From Streptomyces cellulosae (GTDB lineage: Bacteria > Actinomycetota > Actinomycetes > Streptomycetales > Streptomycetaceae), in assembly GCF_000721105.1 (NCBI RefSeq), contig NZ_JOEV01000035.1, positions 1 to 64,000 of the forward strand: a DNA stretch of 64,000 bases. The letters are read 5' to 3'. A model generated the notes under the pieces. It searched no databases. It saw nothing but the letters and a program-made list of their open reading frames with translations, and was not told the DNA's origin. The translations under genes and the position numbers were made by a program. Positions 35,607 through 43,513 of this stretch are shown here, in pieces (position 1 is the stretch's first letter; each line of letters opens with the position of its first letter).

Positions 35607-36638
35607 CTAGGGGAGGGTAACGACAGTGGCGGCGTAGACGAGACCCGCCCCGAATCCGATGACGAGCGCCGTGTCGCCGCTCTTCGCCTCGCCGGTCGCC
35701 AGAAGCCGCTCCATCGCGAGCGGAATCGAGGCGGCCGAGGTGTTGCCGGTGGTGCGTACGTCACGGGCGACCGTGACGGACTGCGGCAGCTTGAGAGTCT
35801 TCACCATCGAGTCGATGATCCGCTCGTTGGCCTGGTGCGGGATGAAGACGTCCAGGTCGTCCGAGCTGATTCCGGCCGCGTCCAGCGCCTGCTGGGCGAC
35901 CTTCGCCATCTCGAACACGGCCCAGCGGAACACCGCCTGGCCCTCCTGGGTGATCGCGGGGAACTTGACGTTGCCCTCGCGGTCGAGCGGAAGCTTGGAG
36001 ACGTCGCCGAGCCGGAATTCGTTCCAGGACACGGTCTGCTTGATCGTCTCCGACTTGTCGCCCTCGGAGCCCCACACGGTCGGACCGATGTGCGGCTCCT
36101 GCGAGGGGCCGACCACGACCGCGCCCGCGCCGTCGCCGAACAGGAAGGCCGTGGCGCGGTCCTCCAGGTCGGTCAGGTCGCTGAGCCGCTCGACGCCGAT
36201 GACAAGTACGTACTCCGCCGAGCCCTCGACGATCATGCCCTTGGCGAGGGTGAGGCCGTAGCCGAAGCCGGCGCAGCCCGCCGAGATGTCGAAGGCCGCG
36301 GCCTTGTCCGTGCCGAGTTTGTCGGCGATCTCGGTGGCGACGGCCGGGGTCTGCTTGAAGTGCGAGACGGTCGAGACGATCACACCGCCGATCTGCTCGG
36401 CGGAGATCCCGGCGTCGGCGATGGCCTTGCCGGACGCCTCGATCGACATCGCGGCGACGGTCTCCTCGTCGTTCGCCCAGTGCCGCGTCTCGATGCCGGA
36501 GCGCGAGCGGATCCACTCGTCGGATGAGTCGATCGTCTCGAGGATCACCTCGTTCGGCACGACCCGGGTGGGACGGTAGCCGCCCACACCGAGGATCCGC
36601 GCGTACGGGGCGCCCTTGCTGGGCTTGATCTTCGACAT
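35607..36638 (-). CDS. fabH: Beta-ketoacyl-ACP synthase III (FabH)
   Basis: 343 residues from ATG 36638 with AAGGAG upstream. Catalytic residues are Cys122 in DISAGCAGFGYG, His in FIPHQANERI and Asn in RTTGNTSAAS. It starts chains by condensing acyl-CoA (in Streptomyces also branched starters) with malonyl-ACP. The gene is 17 bp downstream of fabD, so the two are co-transcribed. Confidence 0.97.
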   Translation of the reverse strand: MSKIKPSKGAPYARILGVGGYRPTRVVPNEVILETIDSSDEWIRSRSGIETRHWANDEETVAAMSIEASGKAIADAGISAEQIGGVIVSTVSHFKQTPAVATEIADKLGTDKAAAFDISAGCAGFGYGLTLAKGMIVEGSAEYVLVIGVERLSDLTDLEDRATAFLFGDGAGAVVVGPSQEPHIGPTVWGSEGDKSETIKQTVSWNEFRLGDVSKLPLDREGNVKFPAITQEGQAVFRWAVFEMAKVAQQALDAAGISSDDLDVFIPHQANERIIDSMVKTLKLPQSVTVARDVRTTGNTSAASIPLAMERLLATGEAKSGDTALVIGFGAGLVYAATVVTLP

Positions 36639-36655
36639 GCTGCTCGGACTCCTTG

Positions 36656-37594
36656 TCAGGAACTGTGCTCGGCGATGAGCTCGCGAGCCGCGTCGAGGTC
36701 GTCGGGGGTCTTCAGGGCCAGCGTCTTCACGCCCGGCAGCGCCCGCTTGGCCAGGCCGGTCAGGGTGCCGCCCGGGCACACCTCCAGCAGGGCCGTGACA
36801 CCGAGCTCCTTGAACGTCTCCATGCACCGGTCCCAGCGGACCGGGTTGGCGACCTGGCCGACCAGCCGCGTCAGGACCTCGGCGCCGGTGGCGACGGTCT
36901 GCCCGTCCTTGTTGGAGACGTAGGGCAGCTTCGGGTCGGCGGGCGTCAGGTCCTCGGCGGCCTTCGCCAGCGCGTCGACCGCGGGGGCCATGTGGTGCGT
37001 GTGGAAGGCGCCGGCCACCTTCAGCGGGACGACCTTGCGCACGCCCTCCGGCTTGTCATCGTTCAGCGCGGCGAGCTGCTCCAGCGTGCCCGCGGCCACG
37101 ATCTGGCCGGCGCCGTTGACGTTCGCCGGGGTCAGGCCCAGCTTCTCCAGGTGGGCGACGCTCACCTCGGGGTCGCCCCCGAGCAGCGCCGACATGCCGG
37201 TCGCGGTGACGGCGGCCGCCTCGGCCATGGCCAGGCCGCGGACGCGGACCAGCCGGACCGTCTCCTCGTCGGACAGGACACCGGCGAGACCGGCGGCGGT
37301 CAGCTCGCCGACGCTGTGCCCGGCGATGGCGCCGACCTTGCCGGGCAGCTCGGCCGGGTCGTCGAAGAGCGTGTACGCGGAGGCCAGTCCGGCCGCGACC
37401 AGCAGCGGCTGCGCCACCGCGGTGTCGCGGATCTCCTCCGCGTCACCCTCGGTGCCGTAACGGATCAGATCGAGCTGCACGGCCTCGGACCATGCCTCGA
37501 GGGCGCCGCGGACACCGGGGAGTTCGAGCCAGGGAGTCAGGAAGCCGGGCGTCTGGGCGCCTTGGCCGGGAGCGACGAGTACGAGCACTCTCAC
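36656..37594 (-). CDS. fabD: Malonyl-CoA:ACP transacylase (FabD)
   Basis: 312 residues from GTG 37594, preceded by GAGAGAG. The nucleophile is Ser94 in AGHSVGE, and the catalytic His is in GAFHTHHM near residue 200. APGQGAQ at the N-terminus completes the acyltransferase fold. It makes malonyl-ACP for both fatty acid and, in streptomycetes, some polyketide synthases. It heads the fab operon, immediately downstream of fasR. Confidence 0.97.
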   Translation of the reverse strand: MRVLVLVAPGQGAQTPGFLTPWLELPGVRGALEAWSEAVQLDLIRYGTEGDAEEIRDTAVAQPLLVAAGLASAYTLFDDPAELPGKVGAIAGHSVGELTAAGLAGVLSDEETVRLVRVRGLAMAEAAAVTATGMSALLGGDPEVSVAHLEKLGLTPANVNGAGQIVAAGTLEQLAALNDDKPEGVRKVVPLKVAGAFHTHHMAPAVDALAKAAEDLTPADPKLPYVSNKDGQTVATGAEVLTRLVGQVANPVRWDRCMETFKELGVTALLEVCPGGTLTGLAKRALPGVKTLALKTPDDLDAARELIAEHSS

Positions 37595-37654
37595 ACTCTC
37601 TCTTGTGGACGGCCAAGGCCGCCCGTGGGGACAGGGACGAAGAACAGCAGGGGG

Positions 37655-37675
37655 TTTTGTGGGCCCCCGACAAAA
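37655..37675. promoter_or_regulatory. Candidate FasR-binding site in the fabD promoter
   Basis: TTTTGT and ACAAAA (37655-37660, 37670-37675) form an inverted repeat with a 9-bp GC spacer in the 83-bp gap between fasR and fabD. FasR is known to bind upstream of fabD in S. coelicolor and activate it; that this repeat is the site is inference. Confidence 0.55.
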
Positions 37676-37677
37676 GA

Positions 37678-38877
37678 CTAGAGCTGGAGATCGCAGTCGG
37701 CCAGACGCCCCAGGATGAGCGCGATGCGCAGCGTGAACGCCGAACGCACATCGGAGGGTGACCAGCCGGTGACGTCAGTCACACGTCGGAGCCGGTAGCG
37801 GACGGTGTTCGGATGGACGAAGAGCATACGCGCGGCGCCCTCCAAACTGCTCGCTTGCTCGAGATAGACGGAGAGTGTCTCCAGGAGCGCCGAGCCGGCC
37901 TCCTCCAGTGGTCTGTAGATCTCCTCCACCAACTGCTCACGGGCGCCCGGGTCACCGGCCATCGCGCGCTCCGGCAGCAGATCGTCCGCCAGCACCGGCC
38001 GCGGGGCGTCCTGCCAGGCGGAACACGCCCTCAGTCCGGCGGCGGCGGCCTGCGCGGAACGGGTGGCGGCCAGCAGGTCCGGGACGACTGGCCCCGCGAC
38101 GACCGGTCCGGCCGCATAGGGCCCGATCAGCGACTTGGCCACGGCGAGGGGGTTGTCGCTGCCGCCCGCGATGACGACGAGCCGGGTGCCGAGCACCCCG
38201 GTGAGCACCTGGAGCTTGGCGTGCCGGGCCGCCCGCCGGATGGCCTCGACGGTCAGCTCGCTGTCGCCGTCGGGCGCCGTCCCCAACACCACGCACACGT
38301 GCTCGGGCGAGTTCCAGCCCAGCGCGGCGGCCCGGGACACGGCTCCCTCGTCGGCCTCGCCGCTCAGCACGGCGTTCACCACGAGCGACTCAAGCCGGGC
38401 GTCCCAGGCGCCGCGGGCCTCGGCGGCCTGGGCGTACACCTGGGCGGTCGCGAAGGCGATCTCGCGGGCGTACACCAGCAGCGCCTCGCGCAGCACGTTC
38501 TCGTCGCCGGGGGCCGCCACCTCGTCGATCGCGGACTCCATGACCTCGATCGTGGTGCGCACCATCTCGACGGTCTGGCGCAGCGTGATGGCCCTGGTCA
38601 GCTCGCGCGGCGCCGTGCCGAAGACGTCGGTGGAGATGGCCTGGGGCGCGTCCGGGTGCCGGAACCACTCGGTGAAGGCGGCGATACCGGCCTGGGCGAC
38701 CAGTCCGATCCAGGAACGGTTCTCCGGAGGCATCGCCCGATACCACGGCAGCGTCTCGTCCATGCGCGCGATCGCCTGCGCGGCGAGACTGCCGGACGAC
38801 TTCTCCAGCCGCTTCAGGGTCGCGGGGTGCGAGTGGGTGGGTGCGGCGTCGGGGCGGCGGGTCACTGGTTCGGGCAC
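37678..38877 (-). CDS. fasR: FasR, PucR-type activator of fatty acid synthesis
   Basis: 399 residues; the start is taken at GTG 38877 (VPEPVTRRPDAA), with GTG 38865 as an alternative. Neither has a Shine-Dalgarno, and GATAAG lies about 14 nt upstream, so the transcript may be leaderless or nearly so. The C-terminal helix-turn-helix of the PucR/CdaR class is AARMLFVHPNTVRYRLRRVTDVTG. The position directly upstream of fabD matches FasR of S. coelicolor, which activates fabDHPF transcription. Confidence 0.9.
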   Translation of the reverse strand: MPEPVTRRPDAAPTHSHPATLKRLEKSSGSLAAQAIARMDETLPWYRAMPPENRSWIGLVAQAGIAAFTEWFRHPDAPQAISTDVFGTAPRELTRAITLRQTVEMVRTTIEVMESAIDEVAAPGDENVLREALLVYAREIAFATAQVYAQAAEARGAWDARLESLVVNAVLSGEADEGAVSRAAALGWNSPEHVCVVLGTAPDGDSELTVEAIRRAARHAKLQVLTGVLGTRLVVIAGGSDNPLAVAKSLIGPYAAGPVVAGPVVPDLLAATRSAQAAAAGLRACSAWQDAPRPVLADDLLPERAMAGDPGAREQLVEEIYRPLEEAGSALLETLSVYLEQASSLEGAARMLFVHPNTVRYRLRRVTDVTGWSPSDVRSAFTLRIALILGRLADCDLQL

Positions 38878-38949
38878 GGGACAAGACTGCCTTATCCGGA
38901 CGGGAGTGCGCGTCGCCGGGTGGCGGTGAGGGCTACCGTGGTGGACGTG

Positions 38950-39600
38950 ATGGACGTACGGCGCGCGACGGAGCGCTACCGAGGCGGGGAGCCGGAGGCC
39001 GGCGTCGAGTCGCTGCACGCCTTCTCCTTCGGCCCGCACTACGATCCCGACAACCTCCGCTTCGGCACGCTGATCGCCTGCAACGAGGAGCGCCTCGCCC
39101 CCGGCGCCGGCTTCGACGAGCACCCGCACAGCCACACCGAGATCGTCACCTGGGTGGCCGAGGGCGAGCTCACCCACCGCGACTCCACCGGCCACGAGAC
39201 GGTCGTACGCCCCGGCGACGTCCAGCGCCTCAGCTCCGCCGCCGGCGTCCGGCACGTGGAGCGCAACGACGGCCGGGCCCCCCTGACCTTCGTCCAGATG
39301 TGGCTGGCCCCGCTGCGGCCCGGCGGCGACCCGTCCTACGAGATCGTCCCCGGCATCGCGGACTCCACTCCGTACGCCGTCCCGGAGGCGGGCGCGATGC
39401 TCCACGTACGACGCCTGGGCGCGGGGGAGCGGACGGCGGTACCGGACGGGGCGTACGTGTACCTGCATGTCGTACGCGGTGAAGTGAGCCTGGACGGCGA
39501 GGAGTTGGGCCCGGGCGACGCGGCGCGGATCACGGACGCGAAGGATCTGGAGGCGGTGGGGGTGACGGGGGCGGAGCTGCTGCTGTGGGAGATGTCCTAG
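38950..39600 (+). CDS. Pirin-like bicupin protein
   Basis: 216 residues from ATG 38950. Metal-binding cupin motifs are visible: HPHSHTEIVTWVAEGELTH (three His plus Glu) near residue 58, and GDVQRLSSAAGVRHVE. A second, degenerate cupin forms the C-terminal half (YVYLHVVRGEVSLDGEEL). Pirins include quercetin-dioxygenase-like enzymes and redox regulators. It is divergent from fasR by 72 bp and shares a CTAG, a stop on both strands, with the convergent serine hydrolase. Confidence 0.87.
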   Translation: MDVRRATERYRGGEPEAGVESLHAFSFGPHYDPDNLRFGTLIACNEERLAPGAGFDEHPHSHTEIVTWVAEGELTHRDSTGHETVVRPGDVQRLSSAAGVRHVERNDGRAPLTFVQMWLAPLRPGGDPSYEIVPGIADSTPYAVPEAGAMLHVRRLGAGERTAVPDGAYVYLHVVRGEVSLDGEELGPGDAARITDAKDLEAVGVTGAELLLWEMS

Positions 39601-40412
39601 AGCTCGGCGAGCACCGCGTCCGTGAACGCCGGCCAGGCCTCGATCGCCCAGGGCCCGAAGGCGCGGTCGGTCAGGGCCACGCAGGCCACCCCCGCGGTCG
39701 GGTCGATCCACAGGAACGTACCCGACTGGCCGAAGTGTCCGAAGGTGCGCGGGGAGGACGAAGAGCCCGTCCAGTGCGGTGACTTGGAGTCGCGGATCTC
39801 GAAGCCGAGCCCCCAGTCGTTGGGGTTCTGGTGGCCGTAGCCCGGCAGCACGCCCTTCGTCCCCGGGTACTGGACCGTCATCGCCTGGGCGACCGTGCGC
39901 GCGTCGAGCAGGCGGGGCGCCTGGATCTCGGCCGCGAACCGTGCGAGGTCCCGCACCGTCGAGACGCCGTCCTTGGCCGGAGAGCCCTCCAGGCTCGTGG
40001 CCGTCATCCCCAGCGGCTCCAGCACCGCCTGCCGCAGGTACTCGGCGAACGAGATCTCCGTGGCCTTGGCGATGTGGTCGCCGAGCTGCTCGAAGCCGGC
40101 GTTGGAGTACAGCCGCCGTTCTCCGGGCGGGGCGGTGACCCGGTGCTCGTCGAAGGCCAGCCCCGAGGTGTGCGCGAGCAGATGCCGGACCGTGGCCCCG
40201 GGCGGCCCGGCCGGCTCGTCGAGGTCGATCGCCCCCTCCTCGTACGCGACGAGTACGGCGTAGGCCGCGAGCGGCTTGGTGACCGAGGCCAGCGGGAAGC
40301 GGTGCCCGGCCGGGCCGTGGGAGCCGAGCAGCGTCCCGTCGGCGCGTACGACGGCCGCCGCGGCGGTGGGAACCGGCCAGTTCTCGATCAGCGCGAGGCT
40401 CTGCAAGGTCAT
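39597..40412 (-). CDS. Serine hydrolase, beta-lactamase family
   Basis: 271 residues. SxxK is SVTK near residue 43, YSN near 102 is intact, and GHFGQSG near 225 replaces the KTG triad. There is no signal peptide. At 271 residues it is shorter than typical class C enzymes, and it is probably an esterase or amidase of unknown substrate. The stop overlaps the pirin stop in a shared CTAG, with no terminator between them. Confidence 0.85.
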   Translation of the reverse strand: MTLQSLALIENWPVPTAAAAVVRADGTLLGSHGPAGHRFPLASVTKPLAAYAVLVAYEEGAIDLDEPAGPPGATVRHLLAHTSGLAFDEHRVTAPPGERRLYSNAGFEQLGDHIAKATEISFAEYLRQAVLEPLGMTATSLEGSPAKDGVSTVRDLARFAAEIQAPRLLDARTVAQAMTVQYPGTKGVLPGYGHQNPNDWGLGFEIRDSKSPHWTGSSSSPRTFGHFGQSGTFLWIDPTAGVACVALTDRAFGPWAIEAWPAFTDAVLAEL

Positions 40413-40431
40413 GCCCAGGAGCCTAAGGCGC

Positions 40432-40914
40432 TCAGAACGTCAGCCGCATCGAGGGGTCCGGCTTGCGCGTGAAACCCAGCGACGTGTAGAGCGGTTCGGC
40501 CTGGGCGGACGCGTTCAGATCCACGTGCGGGACGCCCCGCTCGCGGAACCACTGGAGCAGTTCCTCCATGCACGCGCGCGCGTACCCGCGGCGCCGGGCG
40601 TCCGGGTCGGTGGCGACGCTGAAGACATGGCCGACCCGGCCGTGCGGATTGTCCGCCCGCCCGATGCGGTACTCCAGGGTCCCGGCCACCAGTGCCGCGA
40701 GCGCTCCCGGCCGCTCAGGACGGTCCACGACGAACGCCACGAAGTCCCCGTCCGGCTCGGCGAGCCGGGCCCGCAGGGTCGGCAGGGACGCGGAGTGCCA
40801 CTGAGTGGCCGCGGCCGCCGTGTCCGCACCGGCGAACACGGAATCGATCATCACCTGACGCAGCCGCAGTACTTCCGGCGCGTCGTCCACCGTGGCACGA
40901 CGTACGAGACTCAT
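40432..40914 (-). CDS. GNAT-family N-acetyltransferase
   Basis: 160 residues. Motif A for acetyl-CoA binding is VATDPDARRRGYARACMEELLQW (R/Q-x-x-G-x-G/A region, about residues 106-128), and the end VDLNASAQAEPLYTSLGF is motif B. The substrate is unknown. It is 19 bp upstream of the serine hydrolase in the same direction, so the two may be co-transcribed, and it is divergent from the MerR gene. Confidence 0.87.
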   Translation of the reverse strand: MSLVRRATVDDAPEVLRLRQVMIDSVFAGADTAAAATQWHSASLPTLRARLAEPDGDFVAFVVDRPERPGALAALVAGTLEYRIGRADNPHGRVGHVFSVATDPDARRRGYARACMEELLQWFRERGVPHVDLNASAQAEPLYTSLGFTRKPDPSMRLTF

Positions 40915-40971
40915 GCCCGCACGCTAGCCAGCCCGCCTGTGTCATGTCCCGTCGATTTCTTACCGATCCGC

Positions 40972-41002
40972 TTGCTTGGAGTGCACTCCAAGGCCATAGC
41001 GT
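40972..41002 (+). promoter_or_regulatory. MerR-type promoter with 19-bp spacer and 18-bp perfect palindrome
   Basis: TTGCTT (40972-40977) and TAGCGT (40997-41002) are separated by 19 bp and flank CTTGGAGTGCACTCCAAG (40975-40992), a perfect palindrome. An elongated spacer with the operator between -35 and -10 is the hallmark of MerR-activated promoters. The ATG begins 8 nt after the -10, so the transcript should be leaderless. Confidence 0.85.
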
Positions 41003-41009
41003 TGTGGTC

Positions 41010-41471
41010 ATGACGGTGATGGAGACCACGGGTACCAGGACCGACAGCTGTGCCGTACCGCCACACGCCGGCAGGCGACCGGAAGGCCAGGACAGCTACA
41101 CGATCAGCGAGGTCGTCGGGCTCACCGGGCTGACCGCGCACACCCTGCGCTGGTACGAGCGCATCGGCCTGATGCCGCACATCGACCGCTCGCACACCGG
41201 TCAGCGCCGCTACAGCAACCGCGACCTCGACTGGCTCGACCTGGTCGGCAAGCTCCGGCTGACCGGCATGCCGGTGGCGGACATGGTGCGCTACGCGGAA
41301 CTGGTGCGCGAGGGCGACCACACCTACGGGGACCGCTTCGAGTTGCTGAAGGCGACCCGCGAGGACGTCCTCGCCCGGATCGCCGAACTCCAGGACACGC
41401 TCGCGGTCCTCGACCGGAAGATCGGTTTCTACGCGGACGCCGGGCGTGCCCTGGCGTCGGAAAGGTCCTGA
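41010..41471 (+). CDS. MerR-family transcriptional regulator
   Basis: 153 residues from ATG 41010 (a second ATG lies 9 bp on). After a 28-residue N-terminal extension comes the MerR domain: YTISEVVGLTGLTAHTLRWYERIGLMPHIDRSHTGQRRYSNRDLDWL, then the dimerising helix VLARIAELQDTLAVLDRKI. No metal-binding cysteine pair is present in the C-terminal part, so an organic or electrophile signal is more likely than a metal. It controls itself and the aldo/keto reductase, whose ATG overlaps its stop. Confidence 0.92.
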   Translation: MTVMETTGTRTDSCAVPPHAGRRPEGQDSYTISEVVGLTGLTAHTLRWYERIGLMPHIDRSHTGQRRYSNRDLDWLDLVGKLRLTGMPVADMVRYAELVREGDHTYGDRFELLKATREDVLARIAELQDTLAVLDRKIGFYADAGRALASERS

Positions 41472-42487
41472 TGACCAACGGCAAGATCCCCGCGGTACGG
41501 CTCGGTGGCGACGGCCCCGAGGTGGGCGTGCAGGGCCTCGGCTGCATGGGCATGAGCTTCGGGTACGGCCCCACGGACGCCGACGAGGCCCGGGCCACCC
41601 TGGAGCGGGCGCTGGAGCTGGGCGTGACCCTGTACGACACGGCGGACGCGTACGGCGCGGGCGAGAACGAGCGGTTCCTGGCCCCCTTCTTCAAGGCGCA
41701 CCGCGACGACGTCGTGATCGCCACCAAGTTCGCCCTCGCGATACCGCCGGACGACCCGACCCGGCGGATCATCCGCAACGACGCGCCCTACATCCGCCAG
41801 GCCGTCGAGGGGAGCCTCAAGCGCCTGGACGTCGACGTCATCGACCTCTACTACATGCACCGGCGCGATGTGAACGTGCCGATCGAGGAGACCGTCGGCG
41901 TGATGGCCGAGCTGGTGCGCGAGGGCAAGGTCAAGCACCTGGGCCTGAGCGAGGTCACCGCGACGGAGCTGCGGGCCGCGCAGGCCGTGCACCCGATCGC
42001 CGCCCTGCAGTCGGAGTGGTCGCTGTTCAGCCGGGACATCGAGGCGCGGGTCGTACCGGCCGCCCGGGAGCTGGGCGTGACCCTGGTGCCGTACTCCCCA
42101 CTGGGACGCGGCTTCCTCACCGGGTCCTTCAGCAACGCCGAGACGGACCTGACCAGCGGCGACTTCCGCCGCCAGCAGCCCCGCTTCACCGGCGAGAACG
42201 CCGCCGCGAACGCGGCGCTGCTGGAGCCGGTCCGCACGGTGGCCGAGGCCCACGGGGTCTCCCTCGGCCAGGTGGCGCTCGCCTGGGTCCAGCAGCAGAC
42301 GGCGGTGCACGGCCTGCCGGTGGTGCCGATCCCGGGCACCCGCAAGGTCAGCCGGCTCGAGGAGAACACCGCGGCCACGAAGATCGAGCTGACCGAGAAG
42401 GACCTGGCACTCCTGGAGCCGATCGCGGCACAGGTGGCGGGCGACCGCTACCCGGACATGAGGTTCGCGTCCGCCGGACGCGAGTAG
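41471..42487 (+). CDS. Aldo/keto reductase
   Basis: 338 residues; the ATG shares the A of the MerR stop (TGATG). The catalytic tetrad is Asp56 and Tyr61 in LYDTADAYG, Lys86 in VIATKF and His130 in LYYMHRR. IPGTRKVSRLEEN near residue 280 is the NADPH-binding end. It reduces aldehydes or ketones with NADPH. MerR control suggests induction by reactive carbonyls. Confidence 0.93.
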   Translation: MTNGKIPAVRLGGDGPEVGVQGLGCMGMSFGYGPTDADEARATLERALELGVTLYDTADAYGAGENERFLAPFFKAHRDDVVIATKFALAIPPDDPTRRIIRNDAPYIRQAVEGSLKRLDVDVIDLYYMHRRDVNVPIEETVGVMAELVREGKVKHLGLSEVTATELRAAQAVHPIAALQSEWSLFSRDIEARVVPAARELGVTLVPYSPLGRGFLTGSFSNAETDLTSGDFRRQQPRFTGENAAANAALLEPVRTVAEAHGVSLGQVALAWVQQQTAVHGLPVVPIPGTRKVSRLEENTAATKIELTEKDLALLEPIAAQVAGDRYPDMRFASAGRE

Positions 42488-42521
42488 TCCGGGTCTCGTC
42501 CGTCAGCGGTCAGCCGTCGGC

Positions 42522-42593
42522 GGTCAGAGTTCCACCAGCGGTCAGAGTTCCACCAGTGGTCAGGTTTTCGCCAGCGGTCAGAGCTCCGCCAGC
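42522..42593 (-). repeat. Four 18-bp tandem copies of the DUF4429 gene 3' end
   Basis: Units begin at 42522, 42540, 42558 and 42576. On the minus strand each reads CTGGCGGAGCTCTGA-like, encoding Leu-Ala/Val-Glu-Leu then a TGA stop; only the unit at 42576 is the used end of the gene. Confidence 0.9.
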
Positions 42594-43447
42594 AACTCCG
42601 CCTTCTTGACGGAGAACTCCTCGTCCGTCACCAGGCCCGCCTGGTGCAACTCCCCGAGATGACGGATGCGTTCGGCGATGTCGGCGGGATCCCGGCGGGG
42701 GCCGGTCGCGGCCACGGCCACGGCCGCGACCGGCCCGCGCTCACGCACGGCCGCCAGGACCGCCGCGGCGAACGGCAACGACTCGTGTACGGGCCCGTAT
42801 CCGAGCCCGAAGACGACGGCGGCGGGATCCTGGTCGGCCTGTGCGGGCCGGCCGGCCTGACCGTCGGCGTCTCGCCGCAGCAGCCGGAGGTGTCCTTCGA
42901 ACACCTCCGGCGAGCGCCACTCCACCCCGCTGAGCTCGGACACCGCAAAGCTCTGGTCGCCGGCTTTCCATTTCGCCGACGACGCACCCGTCCAGAACCA
43001 GCGGAAGTGCACGGTCCGTCCGTCGAAGGACGCCTTCCCGTCGTACGCCTTGAACTGCAGGGGCACCTCGGGGGCCGGTACGAGAAACCGTTCGGCGGGA
43101 CCGTCGTCCGCCTGGGGCAGCCGCGCCCGCAACTCGTCGGCGTAGTACTCCGCGAGCGTCTCGCGCTCCAGCGGCAGCACCAGCCGGTACGGATCGCAGT
43201 TCTCCTTCAGCTGCCCCGCGGCCGCCTCCGTCAACGGGTCGGCGCCGGGGCGCGGTTCGGCCCGCAGGACGACCGTGCCGCGTCGGCCGGGGGTGAGCGT
43301 CACCCCGGAGAGCGCCGCCAGGGGGATACGTCGTTCCCCCAGCGCCTGGAACAGCTTCGGTGTCCGTATCCCCCGTTCGTAGCGGATGAGCACGGAGTCG
43401 GAGTCGAACTCCCAGGCGGCATGAAATCCGGCCAGTACGTCACCCAT
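42578..43447 (-). CDS. DUF4429 protein with C-terminal SHOCT domain
   Basis: 289 residues from ATG 43447 (MGDVLAGFHAAWEFD); an ATG 9 bp upstream is also possible. Two DUF4429 modules (about 1-110 and 125-230, the second with KASFDGRTVHFRWFWTGASS) are followed by SHOCT, IAERIRHLGELHQAGLVTDEEFSVKKAELLAEL. DUF4429 resembles pleckstrin-homology-like folds, and SHOCT is a small oligomerisation domain. The cellular role is unknown. The stop lies in a four-copy tandem array. Confidence 0.85.
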   Translation of the reverse strand: MGDVLAGFHAAWEFDSDSVLIRYERGIRTPKLFQALGERRIPLAALSGVTLTPGRRGTVVLRAEPRPGADPLTEAAAGQLKENCDPYRLVLPLERETLAEYYADELRARLPQADDGPAERFLVPAPEVPLQFKAYDGKASFDGRTVHFRWFWTGASSAKWKAGDQSFAVSELSGVEWRSPEVFEGHLRLLRRDADGQAGRPAQADQDPAAVVFGLGYGPVHESLPFAAAVLAAVRERGPVAAVAVAATGPRRDPADIAERIRHLGELHQAGLVTDEEFSVKKAELLAEL

Positions 43448-43513
43448 GCGGCTCATGGTATGCGGCACGAGCTCCTTCGTCCCCTCCCCGCGCAGACCGC
43501 GGTTCCTGCGCCT

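Noticed and set aside
33922..37594. Polyketide synthase cluster
   Set aside because: FabD/FabH/ACP/FabF resemble type II PKS parts, but there is no chain-length factor, ketoreductase or cyclase, and the order plus fasR is the primary fatty acid operon.
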